NCBI RefSeq assembly: GCF_000384295.1
Contig: NZ_KB913037.1
Location: 3,086,649 to 3,150,648, forward strand
Origin: Amycolatopsis balhimycina FH 1894
GTDB taxonomy: Bacteria; Actinomycetota; Actinomycetes; Mycobacteriales; Pseudonocardiaceae
Length of the DNA stretch: 64,000 nt
Direction: 5' to 3'
The notes below the pieces were generated by a model. That model was not told the DNA's origin. It did not search any database and saw nothing but the letters and a program-made list of their open reading frames with translations. Positions 50,778-59,203 of this stretch are shown here, one piece after another. Each line of letters starts with the position of its first letter. The stretch's first letter is position 1. Position numbers and translations under genes: made by a program.

Positions 50778-51895
50778 CGCTCGAGGCCGGGGCGCGGGCG
50801 CCGGTCGCCGATCTCGCTGCCGGCCGGTGGAACGCTGCCGTGGATTCGTTGGACGGCAGCGTGTTCCTGCGAGACGAGTGGCTGCGGGCGATCGCCGGTG
50901 GCGGGTTGGTGGACGCGGACGCGGCGCATGTGGTGCTCGACGCCGATGGCGAAATCACCGCGTTGGCGGCCTGCCTGCTGACCCGCCGCTGCCCGAAGCT
51001 GGAGATGTTCCGCGAATACTACCTGAGTTCCCCGTTCGCGGGCCAGACCGTGGGTGTGGTGCACAGCATGTACGCGCAGCGCAGCCAGCTGCTGGCCCGC
51101 AGCGAGGCCGACCGTGCCCGGCTGCTGACCGAACTGGAGGACCGGTGCCGCGACGCGGCCGGGTTGTTCCTGCCCATGGTGGCCGCCGGCGATCCGTTGC
51201 TGGATCTGGTGCGGGATCGCGGGTATGCGGTCGGCCTGCTGTCGTGTACGAATGTCCTGCCGATCCACTGGGCCAGTTTGGACGAATACCTGGCCAGCCG
51301 TCCCAGCCGGAAGCGCAACAACATCCGGCACGTCCTGCGGACGGTGGAACGGGAGGGTGTCACCGTCGAAGTCCGGCGGGACGCCGAGGCCGTGGATACG
51401 CTCGCCCGCATGGTGGAACGCACCGCGCGCCGGCACGGGAGCCCGCTGTTCTTCGACGGCCGGTTCCTGCGGTCGGTGGTCACCGCACTGGGTGCGAAGG
51501 CATCGGTCTTCGTGGTGACGGCCGGAGAGCGCGTGCTGCTCAGCTGCCTGGCACTGCACCACGGTGGCGAGCTCGTGCCGTGGTGCATCGGACTGGACTA
51601 CGACGCACTGCCGCAGTACGACCAGTACAACGCGCTGTACATCGCGATCATCCGCTACGCCATCGAGCACGGTGTACGTGAGGTGAACTTCGGGCGCAGC
51701 ACGTATCTGATCAAGCGCAAGTTCGGCTGTGTGCAGCGGCCGGTGTACGCCGCGATGACGGGCCCGCCGCACCACGCGGCCGATCGCCGGGAGTGGATCG
51801 ACGCGATCGATCGCCGGGCCCGCCGGGAACTGGCCGAGGTGAGCCTGGCGGTGACGGACGGGGACGAGTACGCACGCAAGGTTGGGGAGCGGTGA
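50774..51895 (+). CDS. FemAB/GNAT-like aminoacyl- or acyltransferase
   Basis: A 373-residue protein of the FemAB-like GNAT group (Acetyltransf_6 type). Typical elements are 'SRKRNNIRHVLRTVEREGV' (basic helix, ~178-196), 'RTARRHGSPLFFDGRFLRS' and the late 'REVNFGRSTYLIKRKFGC'. Relatives form amide bonds, some using aminoacyl-tRNA. ATG 50774 overlaps the oxygenase stop. Together with the adjacent adenylating enzyme it could assemble an amide or dipeptide without an NRPS; the exact substrate is unknown. Confidence 0.85.
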   Translation: MTLEAGARAPVADLAAGRWNAAVDSLDGSVFLRDEWLRAIAGGGLVDADAAHVVLDADGEITALAACLLTRRCPKLEMFREYYLSSPFAGQTVGVVHSMYAQRSQLLARSEADRARLLTELEDRCRDAAGLFLPMVAAGDPLLDLVRDRGYAVGLLSCTNVLPIHWASLDEYLASRPSRKRNNIRHVLRTVEREGVTVEVRRDAEAVDTLARMVERTARRHGSPLFFDGRFLRSVVTALGAKASVFVVTAGERVLLSCLALHHGGELVPWCIGLDYDALPQYDQYNALYIAIIRYAIEHGVREVNFGRSTYLIKRKFGCVQRPVYAAMTGPPHHAADRREWIDAIDRRARRELAEVSLAVTDGDEYARKVGER

Positions 51896-53223
51896 TGACA
51901 GAGGCCACCGACGCGTTGCTGGCCGCCGGCGTCGCGCTGCAGCGCGACCATCGTGCCCGGCTGGCGAAGCTGCCGCCCGCCGACCGGCGGGCGGAGCTGA
52001 CGGAACGGATGCTGGTGCTGGCCCGGACGTTGCGGGCGTCGCACCGTGGCTACGCCGAACACTACCGGGACGTCGAAGAGCTGACCCCCGGCACCGTGCC
52101 CGCCATCGACAAGACGGCGTTGTTCGCGACGCCGGCCGCGTTCTGTGGCGCCTGCGGGATCGAACCCGATGCGGCACAACGATTCCTGGCCGGATCGTTC
52201 GAGCTGGGCAGCCGGTTCGACGACCAGCGGGTGCTGTTCGGCTCGTCCGGCTCGACCGGCGACCGGCTGCCCGTGCCGTACCACCTGCTCGACCTCGGCC
52301 GCAGCCTGGCCGCGTTCGTCGACCGGGCGGTCCACGCGGAGCGCCCGGCCGCCGCCCGCATGCTCTACATCGGACTGATGGACCGGCACAACGGCGGCAA
52401 CGCCTGGATGTACCACCTGCGGTCGATGCTCGACGTCCGGCTCGCCAGCCTCTTCGATCCGGTGCCCGACCTGCTGGCCCTCGTCCGCGACTTCACCCCC
52501 GACGTCATCCTCACCCGGCCCCACCTCCTGCTGGCGCTGGGCACGCTCGCCGAGCGGCAGGGCCACCGCCTGCCGCCGGCCCACCTGCTCAGCGTCGGCG
52601 ACCCGTTGACCGCGTCCGCCGCCGAGGAGATCGCCCAGCACTGGGGAACCGAGCCGCACAACAGCTACTCCACGGTGGAAACCGGGCCACTGGCCTACCA
52701 GGCCGACGCCGGCCGGCCGAGCCTGACCGTCTACGACGACCTGCACCTGCTCGAGCTGATCGACGCCGGCGGCCGGCCGATCACGGAGCCCGGTGTCACC
52801 GGCCGGATCGCGGTGACCACGCTGTACCGGTGCCAGTTCCCGCTGGTCCGTTACCTGGTGGGCGACAGCGCGGTGTGGCTGGACACGGACCTGACCCACA
52901 TCGGATTCCCGACGCGCGCCACCCCGACGACGTGGTCCATCGGCGGGCAGTCCATCGAACTGCACGAGGCCGACCTGATCTCCGCGATCCCCGCGCCGGC
53001 CCGCGATGTCCAAATGGTGCGATCGGCGAACGACACGCTCTTGTTCCGGTACGCCCTCACCCGGCACCAACCAGCCGGCGACCTGGAACAACGGCTGCGC
53101 GAGGCCATGACGACCCTCCTGCGCACCCATGGCCTGACCGCCCCCGTCACGATCTCGACCGAACGCGTCGACGTCCTGGCCCCCGACCACGCGACCGGCA
53201 AGATCCGCCGATTCGTCCGCTGA
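51895..53223 (+). CDS. adenylate-forming ligase (phenylacetate-CoA-ligase-like)
   Basis: A 442-residue ANL-type enzyme resembling PaaK/CapK proteins. Motifs: the phosphate loop 'LFGSSGSTGDRLPV' (~116), the 'NSYSTVETGPLAY' aromatic motif (~258), 'LVRYLVGDSAVW' (~318) and a terminal Lys in 'ATGKIRRF'. Such enzymes activate a carboxylate as acyl-AMP, then pass it to CoA or an amine. Stop and start overlap the preceding gene by one base (TGATG). It ends the operon, 7 bp from the convergent HxlR gene. Confidence 0.87.
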   Translation: MTEATDALLAAGVALQRDHRARLAKLPPADRRAELTERMLVLARTLRASHRGYAEHYRDVEELTPGTVPAIDKTALFATPAAFCGACGIEPDAAQRFLAGSFELGSRFDDQRVLFGSSGSTGDRLPVPYHLLDLGRSLAAFVDRAVHAERPAAARMLYIGLMDRHNGGNAWMYHLRSMLDVRLASLFDPVPDLLALVRDFTPDVILTRPHLLLALGTLAERQGHRLPPAHLLSVGDPLTASAAEEIAQHWGTEPHNSYSTVETGPLAYQADAGRPSLTVYDDLHLLELIDAGGRPITEPGVTGRIAVTTLYRCQFPLVRYLVGDSAVWLDTDLTHIGFPTRATPTTWSIGGQSIELHEADLISAIPAPARDVQMVRSANDTLLFRYALTRHQPAGDLEQRLREAMTTLLRTHGLTAPVTISTERVDVLAPDHATGKIRRFVR

Positions 53224-53229
53224 ACGCCG

Positions 53230-53610
53230 TCAGCCGGCCGCTGCCCGCGGGGCCGGATCGTGCCGGCGACGTGCCTCGGCGATGTCGCCGACGTGCTGCT
53301 CGGCCCATTCCCGCACGGGGGTGAGCACCTCGAGCAGCGAGCGTCCGAGCGGGGTGAGCGAGTAGTCCACCCTCGGCGGCACCGCCGAGGGGGTCTCGAT
53401 CCGGTCGACGATCCCGTCGTACTCCAGGGCGCGCAGCGTCTCGGTCAGCGCCTTGGCGGTCACCCCGTCGACGACCTTCTTCAGCTCGGTGAACCGCAGC
53501 GGACCCGGGTCCAGGGCGTTGAGCACGGTCGGCACCCAGCGCCCGCCGATCCGGTTGAGCACGTCCCGGCTCGGGCACCGGGCGGCGAGCAGGTCGTGAG
53601 CGGCGCGCAT
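53230..53610 (-). CDS. HxlR-family transcriptional regulator
   Basis: A 126-residue winged-helix HxlR protein: 'DVLNRIGGRWVPTVLNAL' (~16-33), 'GPLRFTELKKVVDGVTAKAL' (~36-55) and wing 'VDRIETPSAVPPRVDYSLT'. The conserved N-terminal redox-type Cys is at residue 12 ('ARCPSRD'). It is divergent from the SDR at 53698. GAAGATACC direct repeats lie between them. Confidence 0.9.
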   Translation of the reverse strand: MRAAHDLLAARCPSRDVLNRIGGRWVPTVLNALDPGPLRFTELKKVVDGVTAKALTETLRALEYDGIVDRIETPSAVPPRVDYSLTPLGRSLLEVLTPVREWAEQHVGDIAEARRRHDPAPRAAAG

Positions 53611-53634
53611 CGCTTGGCCTCTCCTGGTTTCGTT

Positions 53635-53660
53635 GAAGATACCGACATCTCGAAGATACC
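53635..53660. promoter_or_regulatory. direct repeats GAAGATACC, probable HxlR sites
   Basis: Two exact 9-bp repeats (53635-53643, 53652-53660), offset 17 bp, lie in the 87-bp divergent promoter between the HxlR and SDR genes. Confidence 0.55.
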
Positions 53661-53697
53661 TTCGCCGCATGAGAGAGCGGACTGGCGGAGGATCGCC

Positions 53698-54441
53698 ATG
53701 GACCTGGAACTGAAGGGCAAAACCGCCCTCGTCAGCGGCTCGTCGTCCGGAATGGGCTTGGGTATCGCGGAAGTCCTGGCGGCGGAGGGCGCCAACGTCG
53801 TCATGGCCGCCCGGCGCGGGGACGTGCTGGCGGAGCGAGCGGCGAGGATCGGCGCGCACGCGGTTCCCGCGGACCTGAGCCTGCCGGACGAGCCCGCGCG
53901 AGTGGTCGCGGAAACCGTCGAGCGGTTCGGCGGACTGGACATCGTGCTGTGGAACAGCGGCGGGCCACGCCCGGTCAGCGCACTCGGCTTGACGGCCCAG
54001 CACGTGGTCGAAGCCGCCGAACTGGTGCTGCTCCCGCTCGTCCGCCTCGTCCAGGCCGGCGTCGCGCACCTGCGCCGGAGTTCGAGCGGGCGGATCCTGG
54101 CCATCACGACGAACGGGGTCCGCGAGCCCACCCCGCACATGGCGGCCTCCAACGCGGTCCGCCCGGGGATCCACGGCTACCTGAAAACGCTGGCGACCGA
54201 GCTGGGACCCGACGGGATCACCGTCAACACCCTGGCACCGGGCCGGATCGCCACCCCGCGCCGGGACGCCCTGTACCCGGACGGGGTGCCGCACCACCTC
54301 GCCGCGGAGATTCCGTTGCGGCGCTGGGGAACCGTCCGCGAGTTCGCCGACGTCGCCGCGTTCCTGGCCTCACCCCGAGCCTCGTACCTGACGGGCACAA
54401 CCACCTACGTCGACGGCGGCCTGACGAGGAGTGCGTCCTGA
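53698..54441 (+). CDS. atypical SDR protein lacking Tyr/Lys catalytic pair
   Basis: A 247-residue SDR fold. The nucleotide motif 'SGSSSGMGLGIA' (~14-25) and C-terminal 'TYVDGG' are present, but NNAG is 'WNSG' and the YxxxK site reads 'MAASN', so both the catalytic Tyr and Lys are replaced. A subgroup of SDRs naturally carries this 'xASN..R' form, so it may be a real non-classical enzyme or a binding protein. GGAGGAT precedes ATG 53698. Controlled by the divergent HxlR protein. Confidence 0.85.
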   Translation: MDLELKGKTALVSGSSSGMGLGIAEVLAAEGANVVMAARRGDVLAERAARIGAHAVPADLSLPDEPARVVAETVERFGGLDIVLWNSGGPRPVSALGLTAQHVVEAAELVLLPLVRLVQAGVAHLRRSSSGRILAITTNGVREPTPHMAASNAVRPGIHGYLKTLATELGPDGITVNTLAPGRIATPRRDALYPDGVPHHLAAEIPLRRWGTVREFADVAAFLASPRASYLTGTTTYVDGGLTRSAS

Positions 54442-54448
54442 CGGTCCG

Positions 54449-55093
54449 TCAGCGCAGGGACGGCAATCCGGCGGCCAAGGCGGCGAGCGCACGCTTCAGC
54501 GTCGGGACGAGCGGCACGCACGCCGCGGCGAGGTCCGGGTTCTGGGCGTAGACCTCGAGCAGCGTCGGCGGCGGGTTCGCGGCCGGGTAGAGCATCCCGG
54601 CCAGGCCGCTGGCCACCGCGACCAGCTCGAATCCTTCGCCCTCGGTCAGGTCCGGGCCCGCCTGGGCGACCGCCACGCCGAGTTCGGTGATGGTGCCCAG
54701 CACCACTCGCTTGAAGTCGCGGGCGGCCTCGACCGAGACGTTGTGCTCCAGCGACGTCGCGGTGTGGCCCAGCAGGTCGCAGAACAGCGTCCGTTCGGCG
54801 AGCGTCTCGGCCAGCACGTCGACGACGTCGTTCCCGGCCGTGAGCCGGCGGGCGACCTCGTCCGCCCAGTCACGCCAGCACGCGGACGCCAGCTCGAGGT
54901 AGATCTCCTCGCGGGTGCCGAAGTAGCGGGTGACGTTGGACTTGGCCAGCCCCACGGCGTTGGCCACGCTGCCCAAGGTCACGTTGCGCACGCCGGATTC
55001 GAGGGCCAGCTCGCGGGCCGCCGCGAGGATGGCCGCGCGCCGCTGCTCCTTCTGCTCCGGCCGCCTGGCCCGCATGAACATCGACTGAGACAT
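54449..55093 (-). CDS. TetR-family transcriptional regulator
   Basis: A 214-residue TetR protein: helix-turn-helix 'VTLGSVANAVGLAKSNVTRYF' (~38-58). The '...EQKEQRRAAILAAARELA' start is typical. It is divergent from the second Mo-hydroxylase operon, with TTAACAGAAC inverted repeats between the starts. It probably represses that operon. Its stop is 8 bp from the convergent SDR stop. Confidence 0.9.
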   Translation of the reverse strand: MSQSMFMRARRPEQKEQRRAAILAAARELALESGVRNVTLGSVANAVGLAKSNVTRYFGTREEIYLELASACWRDWADEVARRLTAGNDVVDVLAETLAERTLFCDLLGHTATSLEHNVSVEAARDFKRVVLGTITELGVAVAQAGPDLTEGEGFELVAVASGLAGMLYPAANPPPTLLEVYAQNPDLAAACVPLVPTLKRALAALAAGLPSLR

Positions 55094-55116
55094 ATCTCAG
55101 CCATCATACGGTCCAC

Positions 55117-55161
55117 TTAACAGAACAACGATCTCTTGTTAAGAGTACGACGTTCTGTTAA
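55117..55161. promoter_or_regulatory. TetR operator TTAACAGAAC/GTTCTGTTAA
   Basis: Perfect 10-bp arms at 55117-55126 and 55152-55161 flank 25 bp that include a further CTTGTTAAG. The site lies 24 bp from the TetR start and 35 bp from the iron-sulfur subunit GTG and is AT-rich relative to its surroundings. Confidence 0.7.
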
Positions 55162-55196
55162 CTTGGCGAGCACCGTCACGAGCGAAGGGGATCCAC

Positions 55197-55685
55197 GTGG
55201 TCGAGGTGCGATTGCGGGTCAACGGGGTCGACGAGCTGCTCGATCTCCCTCCACAGGTCAGCCTGCTCGACGCGCTGCGCGAACGGTTGGGGCTGACCGG
55301 CACGAAGAAGGGCTGCGACCAGGGCGCCTGCGGTGCGTGCACGGTTCTCGCCGACGGCGAGCGGATCAACTCCTGCCTCGCACTGGCCGTCCAGTACACC
55401 GGCCGTGAGATCACCACCATCGAGGGCGTCGACGACCCGCTGCAGCGGGCTTTCGTCCGCAACGACGGCTTCCAGTGCGGTTACTGCACTTCCGGCCAGA
55501 TCTGCTCGGCGATCGGGATGCTGGCCGAGCACAAGAACGGCGCGCCGAGCGCGGTCACCGAACACCTCGCCGCCACCGGCGGCGAACTGACGGACGCGGA
55601 GATCCGGGAGCGCATGAGCGGCAACCTGTGCCGCTGCGGTGCCTACAACGGGATCGTCCACGCGATCCAGGAGGTCGCGAGATGA
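55197..55685 (+). CDS. Mo-hydroxylase [2Fe-2S] subunit, no signal peptide
   Basis: A 162-residue iron-sulfur subunit with the four plant-type cysteines in 'GCDQGACGACTV' and the second cluster in 'CGYCTSGQ' and 'CRCGAY'. Unlike its counterpart at 19285 it has no Tat leader and starts directly with the ferredoxin fold, so this complex should stay in the cytoplasm. A 28-residue insertion lies before the last cluster ('TEHLAATGGELTDAE'). Its stop overlaps the FAD subunit ATG by 4 bp. Confidence 0.93.
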   Translation: MVEVRLRVNGVDELLDLPPQVSLLDALRERLGLTGTKKGCDQGACGACTVLADGERINSCLALAVQYTGREITTIEGVDDPLQRAFVRNDGFQCGYCTSGQICSAIGMLAEHKNGAPSAVTEHLAATGGELTDAEIRERMSGNLCRCGAYNGIVHAIQEVAR

Positions 55686-56677
55686 GGTCGTTCACCTACC
55701 TGAGCGCGCCGGACGTCGAGACGGCGGTCCGCGCGATCGCCACCGAACCGAACGCGAAGTTCCTCGGCGGCGGGACGAACCTCGTCGACCTGATGCGCGA
55801 GGACATCGAGCAGCCCGACGTGGTCGTCGACATCACCCGGCTGCCGCTGACCGGGATCGAAGAGCTGCCCGGCGGCGGCCTGCGGATCGGCGCGCTCGTC
55901 CGCAACAGCAGGCTGGCGGCCCATCCCCTGGTCCGGACCCGCTACCCGGTGCTCGCCCAGGCCGTCCTCAACGGCGCTTCGGCCCAGCTGCGGAACATGG
56001 CGACCGTCGGCGGCAACCTGCTGCAGCGCACCCGGTGCCTGTACTTCTACGACGGGGCGGCCGCGTGCAACAAACGCGAGCCGGGCAGCGGCTGCGCCGC
56101 GATCGGCGGGTTCGCCCGCAACGCCGGCGTCCTCGGCGTCAGCGACCACTGCATCGCCACCCACCCCTCCGACATGGCCGTCGCGCTGGCCGCGCTCGAC
56201 GCAGAAGTCGAGGTGGAGAGCACCCGCGGCGTCCGCCGCCTCCCGCTGACCGAGCTGCACCGCCTGCCCGGCAGCACTCCGCAGGTCGAGACCGCGCTGG
56301 CCGCGGACGAGCTGATCACCGCCGTCGAGCTGCCCGCCCTGCCGGTGGCCGCGCACTCCCGCTACCGCAAGGTGCGCGACCGCGCGTCCTACGCCTTCGC
56401 CCTCGTCTCCGTCGCGGCCGCGATGGAGACCGAAGACGGCGTCGTGACCGACGTCCGCCTGGCGCTGGGCGGCGTCTCCGCGAAACCGTGGCGGGCCCGC
56501 GAGGCCGAGCGGATCCTGCTCGGCGCGCCGGCGACCGAAGAGTCCTTCCGCCGGGCGGCCGCGGCCGAGCTCGCGCCCGCGGTGGGCCGGCCGGACAACA
56601 CCTTCAAGATCGAGCTGGCGCAGCGCACGATCGTCGCGACACTGCGACAGCTGCTCACCGACGGGAGTGCCGCATGA
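55682..56677 (+). CDS. Mo-hydroxylase FAD subunit (PaoB/YagS-like)
   Basis: A 331-residue FAD subunit: FAD loops 'FLGGGTNLVDLM' and 'MATVGGNLLQRTRC', and the extra cysteines 'RTRCLYF', 'AACNKR', 'GSGCAA' that bind [4Fe-4S] in PaoB-type proteins. Sequence is close to the copy at 19927-20907, so the two operons share ancestry. The stop overlaps the next ATG by 4 bp. Confidence 0.93.
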   Translation: MRSFTYLSAPDVETAVRAIATEPNAKFLGGGTNLVDLMREDIEQPDVVVDITRLPLTGIEELPGGGLRIGALVRNSRLAAHPLVRTRYPVLAQAVLNGASAQLRNMATVGGNLLQRTRCLYFYDGAAACNKREPGSGCAAIGGFARNAGVLGVSDHCIATHPSDMAVALAALDAEVEVESTRGVRRLPLTELHRLPGSTPQVETALAADELITAVELPALPVAAHSRYRKVRDRASYAFALVSVAAAMETEDGVVTDVRLALGGVSAKPWRAREAERILLGAPATEESFRRAAAAELAPAVGRPDNTFKIELAQRTIVATLRQLLTDGSAA

Positions 56678-58893
56678 CCAGGACCCTGCCCGCGACGGAG
56701 ACCGGCGGCCCCGTCGTCGGCCGGCCGATCGACCGGGTCGACGGCACGGCGAAGACCACCGGCGCCGCGCTCTTCTCGGCCGAATACCCCCTCCCCGACC
56801 TGGCGCACGCGGCACTGGTGCACTCGACGATCAGCCGCGGCCGGATCACCGCGATCGGGACCGAGGCCGCGGCGGCCGTCCCCGGCGTCGTCGCGGTGCT
56901 CACCCACCTGAACGCTCCCCCGCTGAAACCGGCCCCGAAGGTGAGCCCGCTCAACCTCGCCACCCTGGTCTCCGGCACTTCGGTCGACTACCTCAACACC
57001 GACGAGGTCCACTGGGACGGCCAGCCGGTGGCGGTCGTCGTCGCCGACACCCTCGACGCCGCTCGCGAAGCCGCCGGGCTGGTCACCGTGACCTACGAAA
57101 CGTGGCCATCCACTGTGGACTTCGCCGCCGAAGAGAAGAACGCCAAGCCGCAGAAGAGCACCATGATCATGTCCGGCGGAGCGAAGAAGGGCGACGCCGA
57201 GGCCGCGCTCGCCGCGGCACCGGTGTCGCTCGATCTGCGGTTCACCACGCCGACGCACCACCACAACGCGATCGAGCCGCACGCGACCACCGCGGCCTGG
57301 GACGGCGACCGGCTGACCGTCCACGACGGCACGCAGAACATCGACTGGGTCCGCACGCACCTCGCCCTGCGGTTCGGTGTCCCGGCCGCGAACGTGCGGG
57401 TCATCGCGCCCTTCGTCGGCGGCGGCTTCGGCGGCAAAGGCATGGTCTGGCCCGGCACGATCCTCGCCGCGCTGGCGGCCCGCGCGACCGGCCGGCCGGT
57501 CCGGCTGATGCTCACCCGGGAAGGCGTCTACCGCACGGTCGGCGGGCGCACGCCGTCCACGCAGCGAGTCGCCCTCGGCGCCGGCACCGACGGCAGGCTG
57601 ACCGCGCTCATCCACACCAGCGTGACGCGCACCGGGCGGGTCGGTGGCGGACCCGAGCAGGTGACGTCGCAGTCGAAACACCTCTACGCCGCCGAAAACA
57701 TCCTGGTCCAGCAGAACCTGGTCGAGCTGGACCTGATCTCGAACACCTCGATGCGCGCGCCCGGCGAGTCGATCGGGACCTACGCGCTGGAGGCGTCGAT
57801 CGACGAGCTCGCCTACCGGGTCGGGGTCGACCCGATCGAGCTGCGCATGCGGAACGAACCGGCGACGAATCCCATCGACGGCAAGAAGTTCGCGCACCGG
57901 ATGCTGCGCGAGGCCTACGCGCAGGGTGCCGAGCGGTTCGGCTGGGCCGACCGGACGCCGGAACCGGGGTCGATGCGCGACGGGCGGTGGCTGGTCGGGA
58001 TGGGCGTCGCGTCGGCGTACCACCCGGCCTGGCAGTTCGCCGCCAGTGTCACGGTCCGGCTTTCGGTGGACGGCACCGTCCTGGTGCGGTGCGGCTTCCA
58101 CGAAATGGGCATGGGCGGCGCGACGGCGCAAGCGCAGATCGCCGCCGACGCGCTCGGGGTGCCGTTCGAAGCGGTCCGGGTCGAGTACGGCGATTCCACG
58201 CTGCCGGTGAGCCCGGGTGCCGGCGGGTCCATGCAGACGGCGAGCATCGCCAACAGCCTGCTGGCCGCGTGCGAGAAGCTGAAGAAAGAACTGGACGCAC
58301 TGGCGAAACGCTCGGGTTCGGCCGGGATGAGCCCGACGACGATCCTGGCCAAGGCCGGCGTGCCGTCGGTCGAAGCCGCCATCGGCTCCGACACGCGGTT
58401 CGGCCGGGTGGCCGGCCAGCTGAAGTTCATGGCGAAGTTCGTGCGCGATCAGCGGCGCTGGATGAAGGCCGCCTGCGGAGCCCAGTTCTGCGAGGTGCGC
58501 GTCGACCCGGACACCGGCGAGGTCCGGGTGTCGCGGTGGGCCGGGGTGTTCGACGTCGGCCGGGTGATCAACGCGAAGACCGCGTCGAGCCAGCTGCGCG
58601 GCGGGATCGTGATGGGCATCGGCATGGCACTGGCCGAGGAGACCCTGGTCGACCCGCGCACCGGGCGGATCATGAACCCGAGCCTCGCCGAGTACCACGT
58701 CCCGGTGCACGCCGACATCCCGCCGATCGACGTCGGCTACCTCGACGACCCGGACCCGACGATGCCGCTCGGCCTGATCGGCGTGGGCGAGGTGGGCATC
58801 ACCGGCGTCGCGGCAGCGATCGCGAACGCGGTCCACCACGCGACCGGCAAGCGGATCTACGACCTGCCCATCACCCTCGACAAGCTGCTGTAA
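56674..58893 (+). CDS. Mo-hydroxylase molybdenum-cofactor subunit
   Basis: A 739-residue molybdopterin subunit: 'FVGGGFGGKGMVWPG' (~250), 'IEPHATTAAWD' (~205), the cofactor loop 'SMRAPGESIGTYA' (~363) and the catalytic Glu in 'GVGEVGITG' (~707). A relatively long insertion around 530-590 ('KFMAKFVRDQRRWMKAACG') is not in the first copy. It would oxidise aldehydes or heteroaromatic substrates. Operon of three; no maturation chaperone gene is near. Confidence 0.92.
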   Translation: MTRTLPATETGGPVVGRPIDRVDGTAKTTGAALFSAEYPLPDLAHAALVHSTISRGRITAIGTEAAAAVPGVVAVLTHLNAPPLKPAPKVSPLNLATLVSGTSVDYLNTDEVHWDGQPVAVVVADTLDAAREAAGLVTVTYETWPSTVDFAAEEKNAKPQKSTMIMSGGAKKGDAEAALAAAPVSLDLRFTTPTHHHNAIEPHATTAAWDGDRLTVHDGTQNIDWVRTHLALRFGVPAANVRVIAPFVGGGFGGKGMVWPGTILAALAARATGRPVRLMLTREGVYRTVGGRTPSTQRVALGAGTDGRLTALIHTSVTRTGRVGGGPEQVTSQSKHLYAAENILVQQNLVELDLISNTSMRAPGESIGTYALEASIDELAYRVGVDPIELRMRNEPATNPIDGKKFAHRMLREAYAQGAERFGWADRTPEPGSMRDGRWLVGMGVASAYHPAWQFAASVTVRLSVDGTVLVRCGFHEMGMGGATAQAQIAADALGVPFEAVRVEYGDSTLPVSPGAGGSMQTASIANSLLAACEKLKKELDALAKRSGSAGMSPTTILAKAGVPSVEAAIGSDTRFGRVAGQLKFMAKFVRDQRRWMKAACGAQFCEVRVDPDTGEVRVSRWAGVFDVGRVINAKTASSQLRGGIVMGIGMALAEETLVDPRTGRIMNPSLAEYHVPVHADIPPIDVGYLDDPDPTMPLGLIGVGEVGITGVAAAIANAVHHATGKRIYDLPITLDKLL

Positions 58894-58946
58894 GACCGGC
58901 GGGTCGGCCCCTCGGCGTCAGACCTCGATGATCGCTTGCTTCGCTA

Positions 58947-58978
58947 ACCTGACAGTCGTAAGGTGACGTATGTCAGGT
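58947..58978. promoter_or_regulatory. operator ACCTGACA-N16-TGTCAGGT
   Basis: Perfect 8-bp arms (58947-58954, 58971-58978) lie 26 bp upstream of the ferredoxin ATG in the only gap before the ferredoxin-P450 operon. The TetR protein encoded within that operon (62450) is the likely binder. Confidence 0.65.
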
Positions 58979-59004
58979 CAAAAACTCACGAAGCGAGCCG
59001 AGTC

Positions 59005-59202
59005 ATGAAGGTTGTTGTCGACGAAGAGAAATGCTGTGCCGGCGGTCAGTGTGTGCTGGCCGCGCCGGAGGTGTTCGACCAGCGTGACGAGGACGGCGTC
59101 GTCGTGCTGCTGACCGCGAACCCCGGGCCGGAGCTGCACGAAGGTGTGCGAGAAGCCGCCCTGATCTGCCCCGCCGCCGCCATCGCCCTCGAAGAGGCCT
59201 GA
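59005..59202 (+). CDS. P450-type ferredoxin ([3Fe-4S]/[4Fe-4S])
   Basis: A 65-residue ferredoxin with 'CCAGGQC' and 'CPAAAI' cysteine motifs; in the first the middle position is Gly-Gly instead of Cys, favouring a [3Fe-4S] cluster, as in ferredoxins that feed CYP105-like P450s. ATG 59005 is chosen; the longer upstream frame overlaps the operator. The reductase GTG follows its stop at once, and the P450 is two genes on: a full electron-transfer chain. Confidence 0.92.
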   Translation: MKVVVDEEKCCAGGQCVLAAPEVFDQRDEDGVVVLLTANPGPELHEGVREAALICPAAAIALEEA

Positions 59203-59203
59203 G

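Noticed and set aside
55639..58893. A plus-strand frame open for 1084 codons from 55639
   Set aside because: Only the part from ATG 56674 is the molybdenum subunit; the upstream part is an out-of-frame Arg-rich shadow of the FAD subunit gene.
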